DNA of 64,000 nucleotides, from contig NZ_LR733413.1 in assembly GCF_902506345.1 (NCBI RefSeq), positions 1,273,445-1,337,444 on the forward strand. The letters are read 5' to 3'. This DNA comes from Flavobacterium sp. 9R (GTDB lineage: Bacteria; Bacteroidota; Bacteroidia; Flavobacteriales; Flavobacteriaceae). The translations under genes were made by a program, and so were the position numbers. The notes under the pieces were generated by a model. That model was not told where the DNA came from. It did not search any database and saw nothing but the letters and a program-made list of their open reading frames with translations. Below, piece after piece: positions 37,168 through 45,418 of the stretch (positions within the stretch are counted from its first letter, which is position 1; each line of letters starts with the position of its first letter).

Positions 37168-40100
37168 TTATTTTTTATCCTCAATCACTATGGCAGGAAT
37201 CTGCTTTTGTTGGATAAAGGCATTGAATTCGGGTACTTTGACCGTGGCAATTTCATTGACTTTTGCTACGGCTATATCAATTTTTTTAGCCAAATCATCG
37301 TATACTTCATAAGCGCCTTTGGTTGGTTTGGTGTCTCCTGAAGAAACATTTGAACCCAATCCCGCCATTTTATCGTTTAGCATAATAGGGTAGGCCAGAA
37401 CGTCTTGTGGGGCTTTGGCTTTAGGCTGCATCAAAGTAGCTTCGAGTTCCTCTAAAGATTTGATGGTAGGCTCGGTCATTTTTTTCATCTCTTTGACCAT
37501 AACCGAATCTTTCACTGCTCCAACATATCCATTGATTTGTCCTTTAATCTTGCGGATTTTGTTGATGGCCAAGTGCGCTTCGTTTACTTTTTTGTTTACT
37601 TTTTGGTGGAATTCGAATTGTTCTTTCAAGTCGGCATCGGTTCCTTCGGCTCTTGGGTCTTTTTTGATGTCAAAGGTTTGCTCCCCGATGATTTTTTTGT
37701 CTTCGATAAAACGAACTTTGTACGTGCCCGGAAGTACTTTGGCACCCACTCCAGAACCAGCCCACATTACATTAGTGCCTTCCACTTCGGTAGCATTTGG
37801 ATAACGCATATTCCAAACAAATACGTTCATTCCGGCTTTGTTAGGCACATAACCTGCTTTTTCTTTCTCAGTGTCTTGGTGGAATTCTTTGGCTACTTTT
37901 TGTGGTTCGCCTTTGGTATTTTTAACCGAAGAATACTTGATGATGCTTTCGTTTTTGTCGTTCAAGAATTCGAGTTCCAATTCTTTGGTGGCTTTTGTTT
38001 TTTGATAGAAACGTACGATTACACCATTAGGAGCATTGGTTCCAGATGATTGGGTATTGCTTTGACGACCTTGTGTTCTGTAGGCGGTTCTTGGTTGGAA
38101 AAGGTGTTTTTCGTTAGTTACCTTTTTGTCCATTATTTCGTGTAAAGGCGTAATGTCATCCAAAATCCAGAAAGCACGTCCGTGTGTCGCCACAACCAAA
38201 TCTTTATCGCGTTTGTGAATTTGCAAATCACGAATAGGTGTAAGAGGTAAATTCAAGTTCAGTTTTTCCCAAGTGTCCCCATCGTTGAAGGAAACATAAA
38301 TACCTCTTTCGGTTCCAGCATACAAAAGGCCAGGTTTGTTAGGGTCTTCGCGTAGCACTCTACAATATTCATCAGCAGGAATTCCAGCGGTGATTTTCTT
38401 CCAAGTTTTTCCGTAATCTGTGGTTTTGAAAAGGTAAGGAGCACGGTCGCCATACATGTATTTATTGGCAGCTACATAAGCTTTTCCTTTGGTATGTTCC
38501 GAAGTGTGAATTATGCTTATCAAAGAGAATTCGGGTAACATTGAAGTCGGAATGTTGACTTTGTCCCAGCTTGCTCCATTGTTCTTAGAAACATGAATAT
38601 AACCATCGTCAGAGCCTGTCCAAAGCACCCCTTGTTCCGTTGGCGCTTCTGAAAAAGTAAAAATAGTAGCATAGACTTCGGCTCCCGTTTGGTCTTTGGT
38701 GATTGGGCCTCCAGTGTCTCCAGTGGTTTTTGGGTCATTTCGGGTTAAGTCTGGGCTTATGGCAGTAAAGGAATGGCCTCCGTCTTCTGTAACCAACACA
38801 TATTGCGAGGTCACATACATTCTTTTGGGATTATGCGGAGAAAAAACGATAGGGTAAGTCCATTGAAAACGGTGTTTTTTGGCTTTTGCTGGTGAACCAA
38901 TGTTGGATTCAGGATAAGGAGAAATATCTTGTCCTTGTTTGGTTCTCGAATTGTATTTACTCAACTGTCCATCATATTCACCGCCATAGGTAAGGTCAGA
39001 ATTGGTAGGGTCGGCTTGAATGTATCCAGCTTCACCACCGGCAACAGGAAACCAATCTTCTCTGTCAATACTGGAACCATTGGTTCTAGAAGGAATTCTA
39101 ATAGAGGAATTGTCTTGTTGTGCACCATAAATGTTATACGGAAAATCATTGTCTAAGGATACGTGGTAAAATTGACTCGTTGGAATGTCAATATCCGAAA
39201 AATTGGCACCACCGTTAAAGGTGATTTCAGCCCCTCCATCATCTCCAATAATGAAGTTCTCTGGGTTTTTCGGATTAATCCACACATCATGTGTATCGCC
39301 ATGTTGTACAGGTATCTTTTTGAAGTTTTTTCCACCGTCAGAGGATTTCCAAGCGTCTACATTCAACACTATCAAACCGTCTTCATTTTTTGGTTCGGCT
39401 TGTAAATTCATATAGTACCAAGGGCGTTGCCATAAGTTTTTGTCTTCGTTGATGAGTGACCAATGTTCACCGGCATCATCAGAACGGTACAGTCCACCTT
39501 TGTCGTTTTCTACTAAAGCATACAAACGGTTGGAGTTTACAGGTGAAACGGCGATTCCAATTTTACCCAAAAGCCCTACTGGCATTCCGGGTTTGGTACT
39601 TAAGTTGTTCCAAGTGTCACCACCATCGGTAGATTTGAAAAGACCAGATTCTGTTCCTCCAGAAGACATAGAATGTCCATTTCTGTAGGCTTCCCAAAGT
39701 GTCGCATAAATCACTCTTGGATTATTTGTATCGATACGCACGACCATTCCGCCGGTTTTGTCATTTTTAGACAATACCAGTTTCCAGTTTTTTCCACCAT
39801 CGGTACTGCGATAAATACCGCGCTCTGGATTGGAATGAAACGGATTACCCATTGCGGCTACAAAAACAATATCGGGATTGCTAGGATGCACTTCGATGTT
39901 TCCGATAGCATCGGCTTTGTCGAGTCCAATTTTGCTCCAGTTTTTACCGGCATTTACAGATTTGTACATACCGTCTCCAAAGGAGATATTAGAGCGCATA
40001 TCAGCTTCTCCCATCCCAACATACACCACATTTGGGTCTGAAGGTGCGACTGTAATTGCTCCCACAGAGGAAGAAGTAAAAGTGCTATCAGAAACGGCTA

Positions 40101-40386
40101 GCCATTCGTTGCCACCATCGGTGGTTTTCCAAACACCACCACCAGTAGCTCCAAAGTAATACGTTAAAGGTTGGTCTGCGTGACCTGCTACTGCCAATGA
40201 GCGACCTGCTCTAAACGGACCAATGTTACGCCATTTTAATCCATTGAAGTAAGCAGTGTTACCAGAAGAAACCGCTGTTTTGTCCTTTTTCTTGGCGGTA
40301 TTTTGTGCTTCTATTGAAAGCGAGGGAAGTAAACAAAAGCTTAAGAGCAGTGCACTTAAGCGAAAGATTGTTTTTTGGTTTTCCAT
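37168..40386 (-). CDS. Exported BNR/sortilin-type beta-propeller protein (glycosyl-hydrolase-like)
   Basis: A 1072-residue exported protein with a signal peptide (about 1-27, ending SIEAQ). Most of the chain (about 50-760) is made of BNR/Asp-box repeats typical of VPS10/sortilin and sialidase-like propellers, such as GGGVWKTTDGGNEW, GMYKSVNAGKNW, GIYRSTDGGKNW, GLFKSTDGGDTW, GLYRSDDAGEHW and YLFKTTDYGKTW. Past the propellers lies a ~300-residue region with a beta-sandwich part (FVWNMRYPNATEVEGTNVMW) and a helical part. Homologues are often called glycosyl hydrolases, but I see no catalytic residues that would prove it. There is no C-terminal T9SS signal. It is followed by a strong terminator; upstream is an adenosine deaminase gene on the same strand 129 bp away. 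Confidence 0.85.
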   Translation of the reverse strand: MENQKTIFRLSALLLSFCLLPSLSIEAQNTAKKKDKTAVSSGNTAYFNGLKWRNIGPFRAGRSLAVAGHADQPLTYYFGATGGGVWKTTDGGNEWLAVSDSTFTSSSVGAITVAPSDPNVVYVGMGEADMRSNISFGDGMYKSVNAGKNWSKIGLDKADAIGNIEVHPSNPDIVFVAAMGNPFHSNPERGIYRSTDGGKNWKLVLSKNDKTGGMVVRIDTNNPRVIYATLWEAYRNGHSMSSGGTESGLFKSTDGGDTWNNLSTKPGMPVGLLGKIGIAVSPVNSNRLYALVENDKGGLYRSDDAGEHWSLINEDKNLWQRPWYYMNLQAEPKNEDGLIVLNVDAWKSSDGGKNFKKIPVQHGDTHDVWINPKNPENFIIGDDGGAEITFNGGANFSDIDIPTSQFYHVSLDNDFPYNIYGAQQDNSSIRIPSRTNGSSIDREDWFPVAGGEAGYIQADPTNSDLTYGGEYDGQLSKYNSRTKQGQDISPYPESNIGSPAKAKKHRFQWTYPIVFSPHNPKRMYVTSQYVLVTEDGGHSFTAISPDLTRNDPKTTGDTGGPITKDQTGAEVYATIFTFSEAPTEQGVLWTGSDDGYIHVSKNNGASWDKVNIPTSMLPEFSLISIIHTSEHTKGKAYVAANKYMYGDRAPYLFKTTDYGKTWKKITAGIPADEYCRVLREDPNKPGLLYAGTERGIYVSFNDGDTWEKLNLNLPLTPIRDLQIHKRDKDLVVATHGRAFWILDDITPLHEIMDKKVTNEKHLFQPRTAYRTQGRQSNTQSSGTNAPNGVIVRFYQKTKATKELELEFLNDKNESIIKYSSVKNTKGEPQKVAKEFHQDTEKEKAGYVPNKAGMNVFVWNMRYPNATEVEGTNVMWAGSGVGAKVLPGTYKVRFIEDKKIIGEQTFDIKKDPRAEGTDADLKEQFEFHQKVNKKVNEAHLAINKIRKIKGQINGYVGAVKDSVMVKEMKKMTEPTIKSLEELEATLMQPKAKAPQDVLAYPIMLNDKMAGLGSNVSSGDTKPTKGAYEVYDDLAKKIDIAVAKVNEIATVKVPEFNAFIQQKQIPAIVIEDKK

Positions 40387-40515
40387 AAATTTATTTGATT
40401 TTAGAAAGTAATAGTCTCTAAAATTAAATAAATTCTTTCTTTTATTGTATTTTCTTTATGGATTTTTGAAATAGCACAGTTGCGATTTCATTATAACTCC
40501 TAAATTGTCTAGAGT

Positions 40516-41934
40516 TTATTGTTGCCTAAATTGTGCTTCGAATTTTTTAAATCGGTAATCCAAATCGTCTAGTAATTGTTCTTTTACTTTAGACGCTTCG
40601 ATAAAACTAAAACGGATGCTGTTGTACACATATTCCTTGATGTCTTTGTAGCTTACTTGTGGGTATCTTTTGGCCAAAAGCACATATTGTTCGGTGAGAT
40701 TGGTTCTTAAAATACCAGCATCGTCCGTACTAATTACGATGGGAACACCAAATTCTTTGTACAAACTAAACGGATGACGATTCTCTTTCACTTTCAGGAT
40801 AAACTCGTTACTAGTCAAATTGATTTCGATAGCGATTTTGTTTTTCGCCATATAGCGTAGTAACTCGTAGTTGTTTTTTTCGTAGGCCAAATCTACCCCG
40901 TGTCCAATTCTGTTCGCGCCTGCAGTGTAGACAGCAGAGTTGATGTGCCAAGTCAATTCTTCGGGTTGCACCAATCCAAGGGTCAATTCGCCCGCGTGCA
41001 TACTGTATTTTACTTTTGGGAATTTGCTGTGACAGTATTTATATAGCAACATATGCAATTCATAATCTTTCATTGCAGTAGCGCCATCTTCTGGGGAAAC
41101 GATATTCACGCCATCGATTAGTGGACTGTTATCAGCTGAAATAAAAGCAATTACTAAATTCTTAAACAAATCTACCGGCTCCATAAAGCGCAACACAAAA
41201 TTTTGATAACGCATAGTAAATTGAGTGTCATCAATCTTGAGGTCGTTATGCATTTTGACAACAAAATTGGTGTTGAAATTAGCAGCGTATTTTGCGGCCT
41301 CTCTTTTGTTGAAAGTAGCAAACAATTGGTCCAGTGCTTTGAAAACAGCTTTTTCGTCTTTTTTGGCGACCAAGCTTCGGAGTTCTTCGTTATAAGGAGC
41401 CAAATCCTCGGTATTCATATCACACGGAATCGTTGATAATTGGGTTTCGATATAACTCACTTGTTCTTTGATAGCTCTATTTTTAAGTTCCAAAAGGCCT
41501 TGTTCAAAAGTTCCTCCAATGGTCGCTTGGAATTTTCCGAAGGATTCAAAAAACTGTTTATCAGAAGGGTAACTTATGCCGTTGAAGTCTTTGATAGACC
41601 ATTTTTCGATGATTTTTTGTTGATATAAGGGTAATGCTCCATTTTTCTGAATCATTTCAAAAGATTCCCAAATTCCATCGGTGCCTCGTTGGGGTTGTAC
41701 TTCTAAAGTCTCTAAATTGAGGTAAAAATTATTTTTGATGGCGTAGGCTATTAGCGGTTCAGCATAAACAGAGCCAGAATAGTGGTGGTGCAAATCGCCT
41801 CCTTTGGGCATTTGAGAAAAGAAAGCCGTAAGTTGGGCTTCGTTATTTCGGATGTTATCAAAATAAGTTTCAGCGTTTTGAGCCGTTCCAAATGCAGTAC
41901 TTAAAAGAAGTAAAAAGAGCGAAAATTTATTCAT
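40516..41934 (-). CDS. Exported adenosine deaminase
   Basis: A 472-residue amidohydrolase of the adenosine deaminase family, converting adenosine to inosine. Metal and catalytic motifs are all present: GGDLHHHYSGS (about 46-56), YSMHAGE (about 313-319, His and Glu), NRIGHGVDL (about 340-348) and ISTDDAGI (about 400-407). Unlike the ~340-residue cytoplasmic enzymes it has a signal peptide (1-18, MNKFSLFLLLLSTAFGTA) and an N-terminal extension like the secreted ADA growth-factor class, so it acts in the periplasm or outside, probably in nucleoside salvage. It is read alone; a TACTTTTG box lies upstream at 41963-41970. Confidence 0.92.
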   Translation of the reverse strand: MNKFSLFLLLLSTAFGTAQNAETYFDNIRNNEAQLTAFFSQMPKGGDLHHHYSGSVYAEPLIAYAIKNNFYLNLETLEVQPQRGTDGIWESFEMIQKNGALPLYQQKIIEKWSIKDFNGISYPSDKQFFESFGKFQATIGGTFEQGLLELKNRAIKEQVSYIETQLSTIPCDMNTEDLAPYNEELRSLVAKKDEKAVFKALDQLFATFNKREAAKYAANFNTNFVVKMHNDLKIDDTQFTMRYQNFVLRFMEPVDLFKNLVIAFISADNSPLIDGVNIVSPEDGATAMKDYELHMLLYKYCHSKFPKVKYSMHAGELTLGLVQPEELTWHINSAVYTAGANRIGHGVDLAYEKNNYELLRYMAKNKIAIEINLTSNEFILKVKENRHPFSLYKEFGVPIVISTDDAGILRTNLTEQYVLLAKRYPQVSYKDIKEYVYNSIRFSFIEASKVKEQLLDDLDYRFKKFEAQFRQQ

Positions 41935-41962
41935 ACTTTTTAGATTTAGTCGATTTGGGGTG

Positions 41963-41970
41963 CAAAAGTA
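41963..41970 (-). promoter_or_regulatory. Candidate -7 element (TACTTTTG) for the adenosine deaminase gene
   Basis: A perfect TAnnTTTG match on the minus strand, 28 nt upstream of the ATG. No TTG at 17-23 nt was found. Confidence 0.45.
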
Positions 41971-42211
41971 GTTAAAAAAGCTCAGTTTTCAGCCGTATTC
42001 GTTAAAATACCAAGGATTTACTTTTGAAAAGGGAAATACGAAGTACACGAATTAGCAGAAAGTACAGCTGTTTTAGGGATGTTTTTTTGAAATAGAAAAT
42101 CAGTAATAATCTGTTTTATCCGTTGGATTTTTGGTTTAATTAAAAAGTAAAAAGTCAGTTTTATTCGAATTCAATATTTTTTACCAATCGCTTGAATAAA
42201 ATTGAAAAAAT

Positions 42212-42355
42212 AACCACATAGAATCATAGATAAAAGCAAATTTGAAAAGGAATGAAATAGAAATAGCACTATTTCACACATAGTAGACTATGTGAAAAGT
42301 AAAACGTCTAATTTTTCTTTTATGACACTTTAAAATTCTATGTTTCTATGTGGTT
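42212..42355. repeat. MITE-like CCACATAG element, copy 3
   Basis: 144 bp, AACCACATAG at the left and CTATGTGGTT at the right, with the same core as copy 1 (ATAGAAATAGCACTATTTCACACATAG...AAAACGTCTA). It is the copy with the best-kept terminal inverted repeats. Confidence 0.8.
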
Positions 42356-42399
42356 TAAAAAAAAAAAACATCTCTATTTAAGTCATTTTAGTACTGCTT

Positions 42400-42442
42400 A
42401 AAAATCCGTTCTAATCCGTTTCATCCGTTTCATCCGTGGCTA
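42400..42442. repeat. ATCCGTTTTAATC repeat, copy 1 (short)
   Basis: AAAATCCGTTCTAATCCG followed by TTTCATCC twice and GTGGCTA; it matches the longer copies at 43295-43345 and 43464-43512. Confidence 0.65.
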
Positions 42443-42472
42443 AAATAAGGGTAGACAAAGCCTTTTTTCAAA

Positions 42473-43245
42473 CTACAAAATTCCCAAGCCCAACAGTACA
42501 GCAAACACCATAAGTAGCAGCGCTACGAGCAATTGAATGCTTTTTAAGGTCACTTTTTCTAACAGTCTATTGCCAATAAAAGCCCCCAAAAAAGCCGAAA
42601 GCGTGGCACAAATCACCAAGGGATAAGCAATATTTTCGGAATTTCGCGACCAGTTTTGTACATAGACACCCATTCTCGAAAGGTCAATCAAACAAGCAAT
42701 AACGACGCCTGTTCCGATGTAAGATTCTTTTGTTAGTCCTGCTCTAATCAAGAAGGCAGCACGCAAAGCGCCTTGCATACCCGATAATCCTCCAAAAAAG
42801 CCACTCAATACTCCGCCCAAGGCAAGTATTTTTTATCAAAAGTAAGTTGCGACCAACTTGGAATAATTTCAAACATAGCAAAAAATAGCAAAATAAGACC
42901 AATACAGAGTTTAATAGGCAAAAGCGTAAAGGTATGGCTCCCGAGCGTGTAACTGCCAATTGGCTGAATAGTATTTAAAAAAGAGAGCAGATACGCCCCC
43001 ACAAAGGCAAAAAGAATAGCCGGAATTCCAAAAGCCAGCAAGGCTTGTTTGTTGGCTTTTTGTCCCAACAAGAAAAGTTTAAAAATATTATTCAAAAAAT
43101 GCACGATAGCGGTTAATAAGATGGCCATTTCGATAGGGAAAAACAAACCAAAAACAGGCACTAGCAAGGTTCCCAAACCAAAACCCGAGAACAAAGTCAA
43201 TCCCGAACCCAAAAACGCCACCAAACAAATCAAAAAATAATCCAT
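42473..43245 (-). pseudogene. TauE/SafE-type sulfite exporter family permease, broken by a one-base frameshift
   Basis: A membrane permease of the TauE/SafE (DUF81) family, which exports sulfur-containing organic acids. Codons 1-142 (43245-42820) give the N-terminal half with its GSGLTLFSGFGLGTLLVPVFGL segment, and codons from 42820 down to 42473 in the next frame give LGGVLSGFFGGLSGMQGALRAAF and four more membrane segments. Joined, they make a normal 257-residue protein. The frames overlap by one base at CCTTGGGC (about 42815-42822), so a single missing base explains the break. It could be a real null allele, a sequencing error, or less likely a -1 ribosomal slip. A Met stands where this family usually has His in GGLSGxQGALR. 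Confidence 0.8.
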
Positions 43246-43294
43246 AGCTTTTATATTGAAAGCCTCAAAAATACAGATTCTACCATTTCGATGA

Positions 43295-43345
43295 TTAAAA
43301 ATCCGTTTTAATCTGTTTCATCCGTCGCATCCGTGGCTAGTCAAC
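43295..43345. repeat. ATCCGTTTTAATC repeat, copy 2
   Basis: AAAAATCCGTTTTAATCTG followed by TTTCATCCGTCGCATCC and GTGGCTAGTCAAC, repeated 168 bp further on with few changes. Confidence 0.75.
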
Positions 43346-43348
43346 GTT

Positions 43349-43416
43349 AACTATGTGAATAGTAAAAACGTCTATTTCATTCTTTTAAAACTTTGCATTC
43401 TATGGTTCTATGTGGT
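43349..43416. repeat. MITE-like CCACATAG element, copy 4 (right half)
   Basis: Starts at AACTATGTGAATAGTAAAAACG and ends with CTATGGTTCTATGTGGT. It equals the right half of copies 1-3; the left half seems to be replaced by the ATCCGTT repeat. Confidence 0.7.
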
Positions 43417-43463
43417 ATTAAAAAAATTTCTCCTAATGAAACAATTTATGAAAAGTACTTCTA

Positions 43464-43512
43464 TTAAAATCCGTTTTAATCTGTTGCATCCGTCGCATCC
43501 GTGGCTAGTCAA
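43464..43512. repeat. ATCCGTTTTAATC repeat, copy 3
   Basis: Matches copy 2 nearly base for base and is again followed by AACATTAACTATGTGAACAG, so the composite unit (43295-43370) was duplicated as a whole. Confidence 0.75.
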
Positions 43513-43694
43513 CATTAACTATGTGAACAGTAAAATGTCTGATTCGATTCCTTTCCATTCAATGATAATTTTTGTTTATGTTAAGTTTTGAATGCATTTT
43601 TATAATGACTAGATTTCAATCCTGTGGATTAGCAAATGTTATGCAGTTATTAAACAAATCAATGCTAGGCTTCGGAAATCTAAAATTCAAATTG

Positions 43695-43702
43695 TATTTT
43701 TG
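43695..43702 (+). promoter_or_regulatory. Candidate -7 element (TATTTTTG) of yaaA
   Basis: A TAnnTTTG match 20 nt upstream of the ATG; no clear TTG partner at the usual distance. Confidence 0.4.
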
Positions 43703-43722
43703 AAAACAAAGAAAAGTCATAT

Positions 43723-44481
43723 ATGAAAATTGTTATATCGCCAGCAAAGTCCTTAAATTTCGAGAAAGAATTACCCGTTGAAACTTTTACACAGCCTGCT
43801 TTTTTAAAGCAATCCAAAATCGTGCACGCCGAATTGCAACTCAAAACGCCCAAAGAACTAGCTAGCCTGATGTCGATTTCGGATAAATTGGCCGACTTGA
43901 ATTGGCAACGCAACAAAGACTGGAAAACCCCATTCAAACCCACCAATGCCCGTCCTGCGGTGTACGCTTTCGACGGCGATGTTTACACTGGTTTAGACGC
44001 CTACACGCTCTCCGAAGACCAATTACCCTTGTTACAAGACCGCTTGCGCATCCTTTCGGGTTTGTACGGATTGCTTAAACCCTTAGATTTGATTCAGCCG
44101 TACCGCTTAGAAATGGGAACCAAAATGCCCGTAGGCGAGAGCCAAAACTTATACCAATTCTGGAAAACCACCTTAACCCAAGCGTTGAACAAAGAACTCA
44201 AAAAAGACGAACTGTTTGTCAATTTGGCGAGCAACGAATATTTTTCTGCCGTAGATGCCAAGGCGCTCAAAGTGCCCGTAATCACGCCCGAGTTCAAAGA
44301 TTACAAAGATGGAAAACTAAAAATGATTAGTTTTTTTGCCAAAAAAGCCCGCGGAATGATGGTGCGCTACATCCTCGACACCCAAGCAGAAACCATCGAT
44401 GATTTGAAAGGCTTCAATTACGAGGGCTATGCCTTTGATGCTAATTTAACTAAAGGCAACCAACTCGTTTTTACCCGATAA
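43723..44481 (+). CDS. yaaA: Peroxide stress protein YaaA (DUF328)
   Basis: A 252-residue cytoplasmic DNA-binding protein. E. coli YaaA lowers free iron under H2O2 stress and so limits Fenton damage. The start MKIVISPAKSLNFEKELP is the family signature. Other conserved blocks are RPAVYAFDGDVYTGLDAYTL (about 67-86), RILSGLYGLLKPLDLIQPYRLEMGTKMP (about 106-133), LVNLASNEYFSAVDA (about 165-180) and KKARGMMVRYIL (about 208-220). The length is that of the family. The gene is richer in G+C (a sampled line is 29/60) than the accessory genes downstream. It is alone on its strand here, with repeats on both sides. Confidence 0.95.
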   Translation: MKIVISPAKSLNFEKELPVETFTQPAFLKQSKIVHAELQLKTPKELASLMSISDKLADLNWQRNKDWKTPFKPTNARPAVYAFDGDVYTGLDAYTLSEDQLPLLQDRLRILSGLYGLLKPLDLIQPYRLEMGTKMPVGESQNLYQFWKTTLTQALNKELKKDELFVNLASNEYFSAVDAKALKVPVITPEFKDYKDGKLKMISFFAKKARGMMVRYILDTQAETIDDLKGFNYEGYAFDANLTKGNQLVFTR

Positions 44482-45069
44482 AAGCATCGCTAAACTCAGC
44501 TTGGCGGCAGTTACTTCTATGGCCTTATTTACCTTATAGGGTTTTTGAAATCACGATGAACTTCAATCAAAAACTTTAGATTACTTATAGGTTTAAGTAG
44601 TCTTCGTTTCAAAATCTGTTTCAAAATAATTGGGGCGTGACCCCATCCACCCAAAGGGGCGAATAGCAAACGTGTTATTCGCCCCTTTGTCTGGCTGCGG
44701 TCGGGCTATCCATACTACTTCGGTAGTTTATTCCTATCCCTCACGCGGCAATCACGGGAGTTTAAGGTGCCAAAAGCGTAAATAATATTTCAGAAAATTT
44801 TTATGTTTTTAGTAAGGAAAAGAATATATTTGGGATAATAAAGACGCTAATTTATAAATGATTACTTTAAAATATGAGGTATAATAGGTTAAAGTGTAGC
44901 GTGTATAAAAAAGTTACCGGTTATTATTTCAATGAAACTTAAAACAAACTGGTCGACCTAAAATATTTTATTATATTACATTTACTTTATTTAATATTTT
45001 TGATTTATAAATAACATATAACTAATGTTAAATGCCCAAAATGAACACTAAAAATAAAAAATTAAAATA
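44482..45069. other. 588-bp spacer holding copy 2 of the inverted repeat
   Basis: 44482-44628 shows nothing recognisable, 44629-44842 is the dispersed repeat, and 44843-45069 is very AT-rich leader sequence of the small membrane protein with no clear promoter match. Confidence 0.55.
44629..44842. repeat. ~210-bp dispersed repeat, copy 2 (inverted relative to 35062-35292)
   Basis: Starts ATTGGGGCGTGACCCC and holds the same 13-bp hairpin (44653-44688), GCGGTCGGGCTAT, CTATCCCTCACGCGG and the AT-rich tail as copy 1, on the opposite strand. With copy 1 it brackets glgA to yaaA. Confidence 0.85.
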
Positions 45070-45288
45070 ATGAACAAACTATTAAAGAAAATTACAGCAT
45101 ATTCATTAATCATAATAGTTGGATTTGCTGCCGTCACAACACTATTGGACTGTTTCAATTTGAAGAAAGAAGATGGTTTTTGGATTTACTTTGGATCTGG
45201 AAATGCCTCTGCTTCAAACACACCAATTTTCTTTGGTTTAATATTAATTGGTGCTTGTTATTTATTGGTAAATAGCGATAAAGAATAG
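45070..45288 (+). CDS. Small two-helix membrane protein of unknown function
   Basis: A 72-residue protein with two hydrophobic helices (about residues 10-27 and 52-67) joined by a polar loop with the sequence LKKEDGFWIYFGSGNASASNTP. I do not recognise it. The start ATG follows an A-rich leader as in real Flavobacterium genes, and the sequence is compositionally plausible for an inner-membrane protein. It is the first gene after the inverted repeat, at the edge of a second accessory patch, 130 bp before an AlbA_2-domain gene on the same strand. Nothing points to a function. Confidence 0.5.
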   Translation: MNKLLKKITAYSLIIIVGFAAVTTLLDCFNLKKEDGFWIYFGSGNASASNTPIFFGLILIGACYLLVNSDKE

Positions 45289-45418
45289 AACACTCCTAAC
45301 ACTTGCTAAATATTATGGCTCGTTTTTCGATAAGTTACTCGTTTATTTTCCATTTGCGCTACAAGCTCAAGCAAGGAAACATTATTTGCTATTTTTAAAT
45401 AATTAAAACTCATTAAGC

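Larger units (their letters stand above)
41935..42472. other. 538-bp spacer with promoter box and two repeat families
   Basis: Contains the -7 box TACTTTTG (minus strand, 41963-41970) for the deaminase gene, MITE-like copy 3 (42212-42355) and a short ATCCGTT repeat (42400-42442). No gene was seen. Confidence 0.6.
43246..43722. other. 477-bp spacer made largely of repeats
   Basis: Holds two long ATCCGTT repeats (43295-43345, 43464-43512), each followed by a TCAAC(G/A)TTAACTATGTGAA(T/C)AGTAAAA segment that belongs to the MITE-like family, and a -7-like box before yaaA. No gene was seen. Confidence 0.6.
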
